This document shows positions 14,847-22,355 of a stretch of 27,100 nt of DNA, in pieces (position 1 is the stretch's first letter; each line of letters begins with the position of its first letter). The stretch spans positions 1-27,100 of the forward strand of contig JANRKN010000135.1 in NCBI GenBank assembly GCA_033763435.1. The letters are read 5' to 3'. The notes beneath the pieces are model-generated. The model was given only the letters and a program-made list of their open reading frames with translations, did not search any database and was not told the DNA's origin. The DNA comes from JANRKN01 sp033763435 (lineage in GTDB: Bacteria > Planctomycetota > Phycisphaerae > Phycisphaerales > UBA1924). The translations under genes and the position numbers were made by a program.

Positions 14847-16211
14847 ATGCCCCCGACTTTTCAGCCCCCCAAGGGCACGCGCGACTTCTATCCCGAGGAT
14901 CTGCTCCGCCGGCGCTGGCTCGAACACGCCTGGCGCAGCGTCTCGCTCGCCCACGGCTTTGAAGAGATCGACGGACCCGCGTTCGAGACGATCGACCTCT
15001 ACACCGCCAAGAGCGGCGAGGGCATCGTCTCGGAGATCTTCGGCGTCTACAGCGGCAAGGACGAGGCCGAGCTGGCCCGCATCCGCGAGGGCAACCCCGC
15101 GCCCTTTGCCCTGCGCCCCGAGTTCACGCCCACGCTCGCGCGCATGTACGCCGCGAAGGCCGGCGCGCTGCCCCGGCCCTGCAAGTGGTTCTGGCAGCAG
15201 AACTGCTTCCGCGCCGAGCGGCCCCAGCGCGGGCGCCTGCGCGAGTTCTCGCAGTGGAACGTCGACTTCATCGGGGGCGACAATCCGCTTGAGGCCGACG
15301 TCGAGGTGATCCAGACCTGCGTCGGGCTGCTGCGCCGCGTGGGCCTGACGCCCAAGGACTGCAAGGTGCGGCTCAACGATCGCCGGCTGGTGGTCGACGT
15401 GCTCAAGGACATCGGGCTGAGCGAAGAGCAGATGGCCGCGGGCATGACGCTGCTGGATAAGCGCGGCAAGCTCGACGAGCGCGAACTGATCGCCGAGGCC
15501 GAACGGCTCGGGCTGGGCAAGCACTTTGTCGTGCGGTTCACCGAGGTCGCCGAATCGCTGCTGAGCCTGGACTATCGCCGGGGCACGATCACCGACATGC
15601 TCACGCGCTACAACGCGCTGCGCGGGCTGATCAAGCTCTTCGAAACGCTCGTCGATCGGGGCCTGGGCGACTGGTGCGAGTTCGACTTCACGATCGTCCG
15701 GGGCCTTGCGTACTACACGGGCACGGTGTTCGAAGTCATCGCCGACGGCGAGCGCGCCATCGCGGGCGGCGGACGCTACGACGGGCTCATCGAAACCTTC
15801 GGCGGGCCCGCGACGCCCGTCGTCGGCTTCGGCATGGGCGATGTCGTCCTCTCGCTCGTGCTCAGCGACAAGGGCCTCATGCCCGCGGCCGAGCCCATGC
15901 TCGATCAGCTTTCCCAGGGCCCGCGCTATCGACCCGATGTCTACGTCCTGCCCGGCGGAAAGGACGGCGCCGACCCCGCGACGATCGACGGCTCAGTCCG
16001 GCGCATGGTCGCCGAGCTGCGCGCCCGCGGCCTGCACGCGCGCCAGACGTACAAGAGCACGCGGAACCTGGGCAAACTGCTCAAGGACGCCAGCGACGCG
16101 CGCGCGCGCTTTGCGCTCATCGTCGAAGGCGAGGCCGCGCTGACGCTCAAGGACCTCAAGACCGGCGAGCAGAGGCCGATCTCGCCCGAAGAAGCCAAGA
16201 ACCTGAGCTGA
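14847..16211 (+). CDS. hisS: Histidyl-tRNA synthetase
   Basis: 454 residues, a normal length for this class II synthetase, which charges tRNA-His. PKGTRDFYPED marks the N-terminus. Motif 2 is RPEFTPTLAR (from Arg90), followed by FRAERPQRGRLREFSQWNVD. The histidine-binding stretch is VRGLAYYTGTVFEV (near 285-297), and motif 3 is GGGRYDGL. In VRGLAYYTG an alanine stands where many enzymes have aspartate (GLDYY), a variant I believe is also found in other family members. The C-terminal anticodon-binding domain spans about 370-450. The ATG at 14847 was chosen for the family-typical start; no Shine-Dalgarno is at a proper distance, but a -10 box is immediately upstream. Confidence 0.96.
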   Translation: MPPTFQPPKGTRDFYPEDLLRRRWLEHAWRSVSLAHGFEEIDGPAFETIDLYTAKSGEGIVSEIFGVYSGKDEAELARIREGNPAPFALRPEFTPTLARMYAAKAGALPRPCKWFWQQNCFRAERPQRGRLREFSQWNVDFIGGDNPLEADVEVIQTCVGLLRRVGLTPKDCKVRLNDRRLVVDVLKDIGLSEEQMAAGMTLLDKRGKLDERELIAEAERLGLGKHFVVRFTEVAESLLSLDYRRGTITDMLTRYNALRGLIKLFETLVDRGLGDWCEFDFTIVRGLAYYTGTVFEVIADGERAIAGGGRYDGLIETFGGPATPVVGFGMGDVVLSLVLSDKGLMPAAEPMLDQLSQGPRYRPDVYVLPGGKDGADPATIDGSVRRMVAELRARGLHARQTYKSTRNLGKLLKDASDARARFALIVEGEAALTLKDLKTGEQRPISPEEAKNLS

Positions 16212-16241
16212 GCGGGCGGCACCCCGAGCCACACGAAGCAC

Positions 16242-18290
16242 TCACTGCGGCAGGCCGCGGATCACCTTGTCGAACTCTTCGCGGGTGCGGTCGTCGGTGA
16301 TCTTCGTGCGCGCCTCTTCGAGCATCCGCCTCGCGCTCGCGCTGCCGAAGACCCGCGCGATGGCGGGCGCAAGGTCCGCGGCATCGCGCCCCGCGACATC
16401 GGACCGGATCGACTCGCGCAGCGTCTCGATCAGCGCGCGCGAGTCGGTCGAGCCCAGCAGCGGATGCGCGATCAGCCAGAGCGCGTCCTGTCGGGCGGGC
16501 AGCGCGCGGTCCTCGCGCGACATCAGCGACATCGCCCGCGCCGCGAGCTCGGCCTCGCCCGCGCGGATCAGCGGCATGAACATCGCCCGCGCCGCGCCGG
16601 GCTCGACCCGCACCGTCGTCTCCGCGAGCAGCCCGCGCGCCAGGCGCACCGCGTCCGCGTCGCGCCCCTGCAGCGCGAGCACATCCAGCGCCGCCTCGAA
16701 CTTGCGGTCCTTCAGCGCGGCGCGCAGTTCCTCCTGAACATCCTCGGGGTTTTCAAGCGGCAGCACCGTCGATTCGCTGCGCGCGACGGGCCCGAACTGC
16801 AGCAGCGGATCGCCGAACGTCGCGACCTTCCACGCGGGCGCGTTCGTGTGCCGGACCGCCGGGCCCCAGGGGATCAGGGCGGCCAGGCGCGCGGCCACGT
16901 CGGGCGTCGGCACGAAGGCCTGCAGGAACGGCTCCTGCACCGAGCCGAAGTACGCGAACGCGCCACGCTCGAACCAGCGCCCCGCGATCGTGTTCCGCTC
17001 GCCGGGCATCTCGGCGGACCACGAGTGGACAATGTGCACCGCGGCGGGGCGCGCGAGCATCGGCACGTCGGCGGGCTTGCCCCGGCCGGGCTCGAGATCG
17101 AAAAAGTCTGAGTTGCCCTTGGTGTTGATGAGCACCAGCGACGCATCAAGCGCGCGCGACGCGCGCATGCGCCATGCGCTGGCCGAGCCGTTGGGCGGGC
17201 CGTCGACCGTGATCTTCCAATCGATGGGCGCGTTGGACGCCAGGCGCGCGGACTCCTTGATCGCCTCGGCGGCCTTGGCCCCGCCATAGGTGTTCCAGGG
17301 CGCGGTGTCGGGATAGCCGTCGAAGATCCACGCGGACGTAGGCGCGAGGAACAGCGAGCACATCGCGCTGTACGCCGATCGCGCGTTCGAGCCCATGACC
17401 TGACCCGTCCAGGCCCAGGGCGCGCCGGGGCTGGCGGTCGTGCCCGCGCGGCCCAGTCGGTCCGTCAGCGCGAGCATGTCGCGCTCGGTCTTCTTCAGCC
17501 TCGCGGGCGCGGCGCAGGCGAGCGTGATCGCGTCGATCGCATCGCCCAGCCCGTCGTAGGGCAGCCCCGTCGCCTGCAACATCTTCTCGATGTCGCGCGA
17601 AAACAGATCCGCGTCGTCGGGCTGCATCACCAGCGCGGGGCCAAGGATCGGCCAGAGCCACGCGATCGGCTGCGCGTGACCCGCGGCGAGCGCGAGGCCG
17701 CCGGTCCACGCCGCGTCGGGGGGCGAACAGATCACGATGCCCGGCGAAGTCAGCCCCGCCTGACGGAACATGCCGACCTGGTCCTTGATCGAGGGCTTGT
17801 CGTCGGGCTGCAGGGGCGTGCCCCACGCGCGCACGACCGCGCGCGCGACCAGCCGCTCGCGCAGGCCCTGATCTTCCAGCGTCGCCTTCGGGCCCTTGGC
17901 CTCGAAGAACGACCAGCGCATGACTTTCTGCGGCTGATACGCGCGGACGAACCGGGCAAGGTCTTCGCGCGCCTGCTCGGTGCCGTCGTCGATCAGCACG
18001 GGATAGCGCAGCTTGGGGCTCCAGCGCGCGATGGCCTCGACGTACGAACCGACATCGCGCACCACGACGACCACGGGCGCCGCGGGGATGCCCGATCGCA
18101 CGGCCGAGACGCGGATCGCCAGCTTCACCGGCGCGGGCAGGTTCGAAATGTCCTGAGACTCAGGCTGCCCCGATGGTTGGGCGGGCGCCTGCGCGGGCGG
18201 TTGGGCCCAGACGGGCAGCGCGAGGGCGGCGGCGGCCAGGCCGAGGGTGGGGCCAACGGTCGGGCCAGATCGTGCGGGCAGCGTGAGCAT
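16242..18290 (-). CDS. Large secreted protein of unknown function
   Basis: 682 residues. The N-terminal signal sequence ends near PVWA (about residue 29), followed by a short Gln/Pro/Ala-rich linker. I do not recognise the family. About residues 60-330 look like an alpha/beta domain with VVVVVRDVGSYVEAIARW and GIVICSPPDAAWTGGLALAAGH. About 350-500 contain VLINTKGNSDFFDL, IVHSWSAEMPGERNTIAGRW, RGAFAYFGSVQEPFLQAF and FGDPLLQFGP. This last arrangement loosely recalls caspase-fold C25-like or TIGR03790-type proteins of planctomycetes, but no catalytic His/Cys pair is evident. The C-terminal ~170 residues are helical, possibly TPR-like. It is convergent with hisS (30-bp gap) and divergent from trpE, and has a leaderless-type -10 box. 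Confidence 0.8.
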   Translation of the reverse strand: MLTLPARSGPTVGPTLGLAAAALALPVWAQPPAQAPAQPSGQPESQDISNLPAPVKLAIRVSAVRSGIPAAPVVVVVRDVGSYVEAIARWSPKLRYPVLIDDGTEQAREDLARFVRAYQPQKVMRWSFFEAKGPKATLEDQGLRERLVARAVVRAWGTPLQPDDKPSIKDQVGMFRQAGLTSPGIVICSPPDAAWTGGLALAAGHAQPIAWLWPILGPALVMQPDDADLFSRDIEKMLQATGLPYDGLGDAIDAITLACAAPARLKKTERDMLALTDRLGRAGTTASPGAPWAWTGQVMGSNARSAYSAMCSLFLAPTSAWIFDGYPDTAPWNTYGGAKAAEAIKESARLASNAPIDWKITVDGPPNGSASAWRMRASRALDASLVLINTKGNSDFFDLEPGRGKPADVPMLARPAAVHIVHSWSAEMPGERNTIAGRWFERGAFAYFGSVQEPFLQAFVPTPDVAARLAALIPWGPAVRHTNAPAWKVATFGDPLLQFGPVARSESTVLPLENPEDVQEELRAALKDRKFEAALDVLALQGRDADAVRLARGLLAETTVRVEPGAARAMFMPLIRAGEAELAARAMSLMSREDRALPARQDALWLIAHPLLGSTDSRALIETLRESIRSDVAGRDAADLAPAIARVFGSASARRMLEEARTKITDDRTREEFDKVIRGLPQ

Positions 18291-18295
18291 GCGAG

Positions 18296-18301
18296 GTTAT
18301 A
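18296..18301 (-). promoter_or_regulatory. Leaderless-type -10 box of the 682-residue secreted protein
   Basis: On the minus strand TATAAC ends 5 nt before the ATG at 18290, with no Shine-Dalgarno. It matches 5 of 6 consensus bases. Confidence 0.55.
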
Positions 18302-18365
18302 GACGTTCGCCCCGCGGGCCGGTTCGCGGGGCGCCTGCCCGAGGCCGGCAGGCCCGGCGGGGTTC

Positions 18366-18371
18366 TACCCT
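18366..18371 (+). promoter_or_regulatory. Leaderless-type -10 box of trpE
   Basis: TACCCT ends 9 nt before the ATG at 18381 and directly abuts an in-frame GTG at 18372. The spacing favours the ATG as the start of a leaderless or nearly leaderless message. Confidence 0.45.
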
Positions 18372-18380
18372 GTGCTCCGC

Positions 18381-20000
18381 ATGATTTCCGCCGACGCTCC
18401 GTTCCGTGCCGACGTTTCGCTCGCCGACGTGCTTGCCGCGGCCGAGCGTGGCTGGCGTGCGGGCGCCCGGCGCGTCGCGGTGCCCGTCGGGGTCCGGCTC
18501 ATCGGCGATCAGCTCACGCCCATGCTCGCCTACCGCCGCCTCGTCGCACCCGACGAGCGCACCGCGCCCTCGTTCCTCCTCGAATCCGTCGAAGGGGGCG
18601 AGCGTCAGGGACGCTACTCGATCCTCGGCGCCCGGCCCCGCCTCGAACTCATCGCCTTCGGCACGCGCGCGGAACTGATCGATCATGCGGGCAACGCGAC
18701 CACTTCGCGCGACCTGCCCAACCCGCTCGCGTGGGCGCGCGAGATCAGCGCGGGACTCCGGCTCGAACTGCCCGAGGGCGCGCCCCTGCCCGCGTGCTTC
18801 CTGGGCGGCTGGGTGGGCTATGCCGGGTACGACACCGTGCGCTACGGCGAGCCTGAGAAGCTCAGCGCGCCGCCGCGGGACGATCGCGGCCTGCCCGACC
18901 TGCACTTTGGCTTCTACGCGGGCGTGGTGGTGTTCGATCATGTCTCGAAGCTGGTGCACGTCGTCGAGCTCGCGGTGCTCGAGCAGGGCCAGAGCGCCGA
19001 GGCGGAGTACGCCCGCGTGATCGCGCGGCTGGCCGAGCGATCGGCGCAGCTCGAGCGCACGACCGACCCGATGCGGACCGGGCGTGTGCAGACGCGCACG
19101 GGCGCCGCGCCCGCGCCCATGAAGTCGAACATGACGCGTGAGCAGCACGCGGCGATGCTTTCGCGCGCGATGGAATACATCCGCGCGGGGGACATTTTTC
19201 AGGTGGTGCTCGGGCAGCGGTTCGAGCGCGAGAGCGCCGCGGACCCGTTCGATGTGTACCGCGCGCTGCGTGTGGTGAACCCGAGCCCCTACATGGTGTA
19301 CCTGCAGGCGCGCGGGTGCATTCTCGTCGCGAGCAGCCCGGAGATTCTCTGCCGCGTGCGGCGCGAGGCGCGCGACGGTCGTTCCGCGATGGTGGTGACG
19401 AATCGACCGCTGGCGGGCACGCGCAAGCGCGGGCGGACCGAGGAGGAAGACCGCGCGCTCGAGGCCGAGCTGCGCGCCGACCCCAAGGAACGCGCCGAGC
19501 ACATCATGCTGGTGGACCTTGGGCGCAACGACGTGGGGCGCGTCGCGGAGCCCGGGTCGATCAAGCTCGACGCGGTGCTGGAGGTCGAGCGCTACTCGCA
19601 CGTGATGCACCTGAGCTCGACGGTCACGGGCGAGCTGCGCGCGGGGCTGGACTGCTGGGACGCGCTCGCCGCGGCGCTGCCCGTGGGCACGATCTCAGGC
19701 GCGCCCAAGGTGCGCGCGATGCAGGTGATCGACGAGCTCGAGCCCGTCCGGCGCGGGCCCTACGGCGGGGGCATGGGCTGCGTCGGGCTCGACGGACAGA
19801 TGGACATTGCGCTCACGCTCCGCACGATCGTGGTGCCCACGGCGATGCGCACGCCGGGCGGCGCGTGGACGTATCACCTCCAGGCCGCGGGGGGCATCGT
19901 CGCCGACTCGCAGCCCGAGCCCGAATACATGGAAACGGTCAACAAGTCCGCGGCGCTCGCGCGGGCGATCGACCTCGCCGAATCCGCCTTCCACGCGTAA
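18381..20000 (+). CDS. trpE: Anthranilate synthase component I
   Basis: 539 residues. It converts chorismate to anthranilate with ammonia supplied by the glutamine amidotransferase TrpG, the first committed step of tryptophan synthesis. The N-terminal domain has FLLESVEGG (65-73), the LLES element that in TrpE binds feedback tryptophan. The chorismate-binding domain has IRAGDIFQVVLGQR, NPSPYMVYL, SSPEIL, RPLAGTRKRG, ERAEHIMLVDLGRNDVGRV, LPVGTISGAPKVRAM and GGIVADSQPEPEYMET. LLES and overall length favour TrpE over PabB. No trpG or other trp gene is next to it. An in-frame GTG at 18372 is an alternative start. Confidence 0.94.
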   Translation: MISADAPFRADVSLADVLAAAERGWRAGARRVAVPVGVRLIGDQLTPMLAYRRLVAPDERTAPSFLLESVEGGERQGRYSILGARPRLELIAFGTRAELIDHAGNATTSRDLPNPLAWAREISAGLRLELPEGAPLPACFLGGWVGYAGYDTVRYGEPEKLSAPPRDDRGLPDLHFGFYAGVVVFDHVSKLVHVVELAVLEQGQSAEAEYARVIARLAERSAQLERTTDPMRTGRVQTRTGAAPAPMKSNMTREQHAAMLSRAMEYIRAGDIFQVVLGQRFERESAADPFDVYRALRVVNPSPYMVYLQARGCILVASSPEILCRVRREARDGRSAMVVTNRPLAGTRKRGRTEEEDRALEAELRADPKERAEHIMLVDLGRNDVGRVAEPGSIKLDAVLEVERYSHVMHLSSTVTGELRAGLDCWDALAAALPVGTISGAPKVRAMQVIDELEPVRRGPYGGGMGCVGLDGQMDIALTLRTIVVPTAMRTPGGAWTYHLQAAGGIVADSQPEPEYMETVNKSAALARAIDLAESAFHA

Positions 20001-20144
20001 TCCGCGATTCCAACCAAAAGAAAATGAATTCGCGCCCGCGCCCGACGCCCCGTTCAGGCGGCCCACGCGCGGGTGTTCGCAGACGATAACCGGAGAGACT
20101 TGTCCGACCGAGCCGGAGCTCTCCCGATGCTCCGCGAGGGACGG

Positions 20145-20184
20145 GATCGGCCCGGGGGCGTCCGCAGGGCCGATCGCGATCGGC
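20145..20184. repeat. Overlapping hairpin and perfect palindrome downstream of trpE
   Basis: GATCGGCCC (20145-20153) pairs with GGGCCGATC (20167-20175). GCCGATCGCGATCGGC (20169-20184) is a perfect palindrome sharing the second arm, so two exclusive structures are possible. No T run follows, so a simple terminator is unlikely. Confidence 0.65.
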
Positions 20185-20295
20185 GATTGAACATCAAGGG
20201 TGCGCGAACACCCGGGCGCTGCGCACCTCCGGGGCCCTTGCTCCGAATTGACTCGATTGAAGCGATGAATCGGACGCCTGCGTCCGTGACGATTT

Positions 20296-20319
20296 GCGGT
20301 TTTGCATGTGAGAAACCGC
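20296..20319 (+). promoter_or_regulatory. Inverted repeat overlapping the clpS promoter
   Basis: GCGGTTT (20296-20302) and AAACCGC (20313-20319) flank 10 nt. A possible -35, TTTGCA (20301-20306), lies within it, 16 bp before the -10 box at 20323. This is a plausible operator for clpS control. Confidence 0.45.
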
Positions 20320-20322
20320 CGA

Positions 20323-20328
20323 TATCGT
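20323..20328 (+). promoter_or_regulatory. Leaderless-type -10 box of clpS
   Basis: TATCGT ends 6 nt before the ATG at 20335. There is no Shine-Dalgarno upstream of this ATG. Confidence 0.45.
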
Positions 20329-20334
20329 GTACCG

Positions 20335-20778
20335 ATGGTTACTCGCAGCGACACGCAGAACTCGACCGCGCTTCAGGATCGCACCCAGGGCCCGACGCCT
20401 TGGAACGTGGTGCTGATCGACGACGACGAGCACACGTACGAGTACGTGATCCGCGTGCTGCAGGAGCTCTTCCGCTGGGACCGCGCCAAGGCCTTCAAGG
20501 TGGCGCAGACCGTGGACGAGGAAGGCCGGGCCGTGCTGGTGACGACGCACAAGGAGCTGGCCGAGCTGCGCGCCGAGCAGGTGAACAGCTTCGGGCGCGA
20601 CCCGTTGATCCGCGCGAGTCAGGGCGGCATGACGTGCGTCATCGAACCGGCCGAGTTTGGCGATGACGGCGACGACGCGAGCAACGACGAATCTCACGGG
20701 GCTTCTCACGCAGATTCCGGGCGAACGCAGGGTGATTCGGCCGAGGGGGCAACCCCTTCGACCGTTGACCGGGATTGA
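20335..20778 (+). CDS. clpS: ATP-dependent Clp protease adaptor ClpS, with acidic tail
   Basis: 147 residues. ClpS delivers proteins with destabilising N-terminal residues to the ClpAP (or ClpCP) protease. The core is at about 22-108: PWNVVLIDDDEHTYEYVIRV, then FRWDRAKAF, VDEEGRAVL and MTCVIEPA. Compared with E. coli ClpS, the NDD pocket motif is DDD (29-31). The pocket histidine (His66 in VHYQG) is replaced by Asp61 in VDEEG. About 38 extra residues rich in D, S, G and T follow the core, with no counterpart in short ClpS proteins. The ATG at 20335 is preferred because a -10 box sits right before it; in-frame TTG (20302) and GTG (20308) are alternatives. No clpA or clpC is in the window. Confidence 0.9.
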   Translation: MVTRSDTQNSTALQDRTQGPTPWNVVLIDDDEHTYEYVIRVLQELFRWDRAKAFKVAQTVDEEGRAVLVTTHKELAELRAEQVNSFGRDPLIRASQGGMTCVIEPAEFGDDGDDASNDESHGASHADSGRTQGDSAEGATPSTVDRD

Positions 20779-20779
20779 C

Positions 20780-20887
20780 CTCCGACCACGCCGAGGCGGG
20801 CTTACGGTTCTCGCAGTTTGTCCGCAGAGGCACGTTTCGCTGCCCTTCCATGGGACTGAGTCCCGCCGGGGGCCGGCGTGGTCGGAG
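20780..20887. ncRNA. Long self-complementary element before the dehydrogenase gene (candidate structured RNA or leader)
   Basis: CTCCGACCACGCCG (20780-20793) is perfectly complementary to CGGCGTGGTCGGAG (20874-20887). Inside it GGCGGG (20795-20800) pairs with CCCGCC (20862-20867). Sub-hairpins include GGCACG...CGCTGCC (20829-20844) and GGGACTGAGTCCC (20852-20864, competing with the inner pair). The 3' arm contains the putative GTG start (20878) of the next gene, so folding could block translation. It could also be an independent RNA; the coding strand is not certain. Confidence 0.5.
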
Positions 20888-21885
20888 TGCTTTCCTTGGC
20901 TCAGCCCCCGTCTCCATCCACCGCACATCCCACCCGGCCATCCACCCCACCTCTGGTCATCCAGACCGAGCACCTTGACGCCGAGCCCGCGCGCTGGCTC
21001 TCTGAGCGCTGCGAGCTGATCGCCTGCGGCACGGGCGAACCGCGCTTTGCCGAACTGCTCGCCCGCGCCCACGCGCTGGTCGTCCGCACCTACACCCGCG
21101 TCGATGCCGCGCTGCTCGATCGCGCGCCCAACCTCCGCGTCGTCGGCCGGGGCGGCGTGGGCCTGGAGAACATCGACCTCACCGCGTGCCAGGCCCGTGG
21201 CGTGCGCGTCGTCTCGACGCCCGACGCCAACTCGCAGGCGGTGTGTGAGTTCGTCATGGCCCTGCTGCTCGATGCCGTCAGGCCTCGCGTCATGCTCGAC
21301 AAGGCCCTGGACGAAACCGCGTGGAAGCGCGCCCGGCGCGAGATGGTCGGTCGGCGCGAAGTCTCGGAGCTCACCATCGGCGTCTACGGCCTCGGGCGCA
21401 TCGGCACGCGCGTCGCGCGCGCGATGGTCGGCCTGGGCGCGAAGGTTCAATACTGCGACCTGCGCGACATCCCCGCCGAACTGCGCGCTGGCGCCGAGCC
21501 CGTCTCGCGCGAAACGCTGCTGAGCACGAGCGACGTCGTCACACTGCACGTCGACAGGCGCGCGAGCAATCGGCACGTGATCGATGCGGGGGCGCTGGCG
21601 CTGATGAAACCCGACGCGATCCTGATCAATGCCGCCCGAGGGTTTCTGATCGACGAGCACGCGCTGGCGGACTATCTCATCCGGCACAAGGGCGCCTCGG
21701 CGCTGCTGGACGTGCACGAGCCGGAGCCCTTCGGGCCCACCTATCCGCTGCTGGACCTGCCCAACGCGTATCTCACGCCGCACCTGGCCGCGGGGACGCA
21801 GCGGGCGCAGGTCGCGATGTCGTGGGTCGTGCGCGATGTCTGGCGGGTGCTCTCGGGCGAAGAGCCCCAGTGGCCGGCGGTTTAG
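20878..21885 (+). CDS. D-2-hydroxyacid dehydrogenase (phosphoglycerate dehydrogenase-like)
   Basis: 335 residues with the given start. The family oxidises or reduces D-2-hydroxyacids with NAD(P). The nucleotide site is VYGLGRIGTRVAR (GxGxxG, 171-176). The catalytic triad is present: Arg254 in NAARG, Glu283 in DVHEPEP and His302 in LTPHLAAGT. GRGGVGLENID fits the substrate-domain motif. There is no ACT domain, so it is shorter than regulated SerA enzymes; the actual substrate cannot be told. The start is uncertain: the N-terminal ~25 residues are Pro/Ser/Thr-rich and unlike the family. GTG 20878, GTG 20887 and TTG 20896 are all possible; an in-frame stop at 20857 limits extension. The upstream palindromic element covers the first two. 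Confidence 0.88.
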   Translation: MVGVLSLAQPPSPSTAHPTRPSTPPLVIQTEHLDAEPARWLSERCELIACGTGEPRFAELLARAHALVVRTYTRVDAALLDRAPNLRVVGRGGVGLENIDLTACQARGVRVVSTPDANSQAVCEFVMALLLDAVRPRVMLDKALDETAWKRARREMVGRREVSELTIGVYGLGRIGTRVARAMVGLGAKVQYCDLRDIPAELRAGAEPVSRETLLSTSDVVTLHVDRRASNRHVIDAGALALMKPDAILINAARGFLIDEHALADYLIRHKGASALLDVHEPEPFGPTYPLLDLPNAYLTPHLAAGTQRAQVAMSWVVRDVWRVLSGEEPQWPAV

Positions 21886-21900
21886 CCCCCCACTCGCGTC

Positions 21901-22167
21901 TCAGCCCTTGTTCTTGTAGTAGTCCAGGTTGATCTGGACGTACTTGCTCCACTCGGCGGGGAGGTCTTCCTGCGGGTAGATGGCCTTGACGGGGCACTCG
22001 TCGACGCACAGGCCGCAGTCGATGCACGTGTCCGGGTCGATGTAGAGCTGGTCGGTCTTCCCGAAGTCCGGCTCGTTCTTGGTCGGGTGGATGCAGTCCA
22101 CCGGACAGACTTCGACGCAGGACGTGTCTTTGGTTCCGACGCAGGGTTCACCGATGATGTGCGGCAT
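21901..22167 (-). CDS. 7Fe-type ferredoxin ([3Fe-4S][4Fe-4S])
   Basis: 88 residues. It is a small cytoplasmic electron carrier. The cysteine pattern is C9-x7-C17-x3-C21-P followed by C48-x2-C51-x2-C54-x3-C58-P, plus C25. C9-x7-C17 instead of C-x2-C-x2-C means the first site lacks one ligand, as in 7Fe ferredoxins of mycobacteria and Thermus: C9, C17 and C58 would hold a 3Fe cluster; C21, C48, C51 and C54 a 4Fe cluster (by family analogy). The ATG at 22167 has GGAG about 10 nt upstream and gives the family-typical MPHIIGEPCVGTKD. The redox partner is unknown. Confidence 0.93.
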   Translation of the reverse strand: MPHIIGEPCVGTKDTSCVEVCPVDCIHPTKNEPDFGKTDQLYIDPDTCIDCGLCVDECPVKAIYPQEDLPAEWSKYVQINLDYYKNKG

Positions 22168-22196
22168 GCTCGCGGGCTCCGATGGGACTGGCTCGC

Positions 22197-22226
22197 ATGA
22201 TAGATCGTCCGATCGCCAACCGGCAA
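22197..22226 (-). promoter_or_regulatory. Promoter of the ferredoxin gene
   Basis: On the minus strand TTGCCG (22221-22226), an 18-bp spacer and TATCAT (22197-22202), 5 of 6 in the -10. The leader is about 25 nt and contains the GGAG site. Confidence 0.6.
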
Positions 22227-22355
22227 TCCCATTCCTGTCCCCGATGTTTTTCCGGACTTTGGCTGGCCAAGCGTGCACCGCCGTGGCACCTTCGTTTCCG
22301 GACCCCGGTCCGTCGTCCGGCCGTGGGCCCAGAGACCCAGAGAGAGACCCGATCC

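Larger units (their letters stand above)
20001..20334. other. Intergenic region with strong hairpins, no gene seen
   Basis: 334 bp between trpE and clpS. It holds a 9-bp hairpin (20145-20175), an overlapping 16-bp palindrome (20169-20184) and a 7-bp inverted repeat (20296-20319) just before the clpS -10 box. A GTG-started frame runs from about 20073 but looks non-coding and overlaps clpS. Confidence 0.5.

Noticed and set aside
20073..20666. Small open frame between trpE and clpS
   Set aside because: GTG start without a ribosome site, Arg/Gly-rich, and overlapping clpS in another frame.
20780..20887. Signal recognition particle (4.5S-like) RNA on the minus strand
   Set aside because: Size and overall hairpin shape fit, and GGAAGG-GCAGC appears, but the invariant GGTCCGGAAGGAAGCAGCC tip is not reproduced and the similar part is off-centre.
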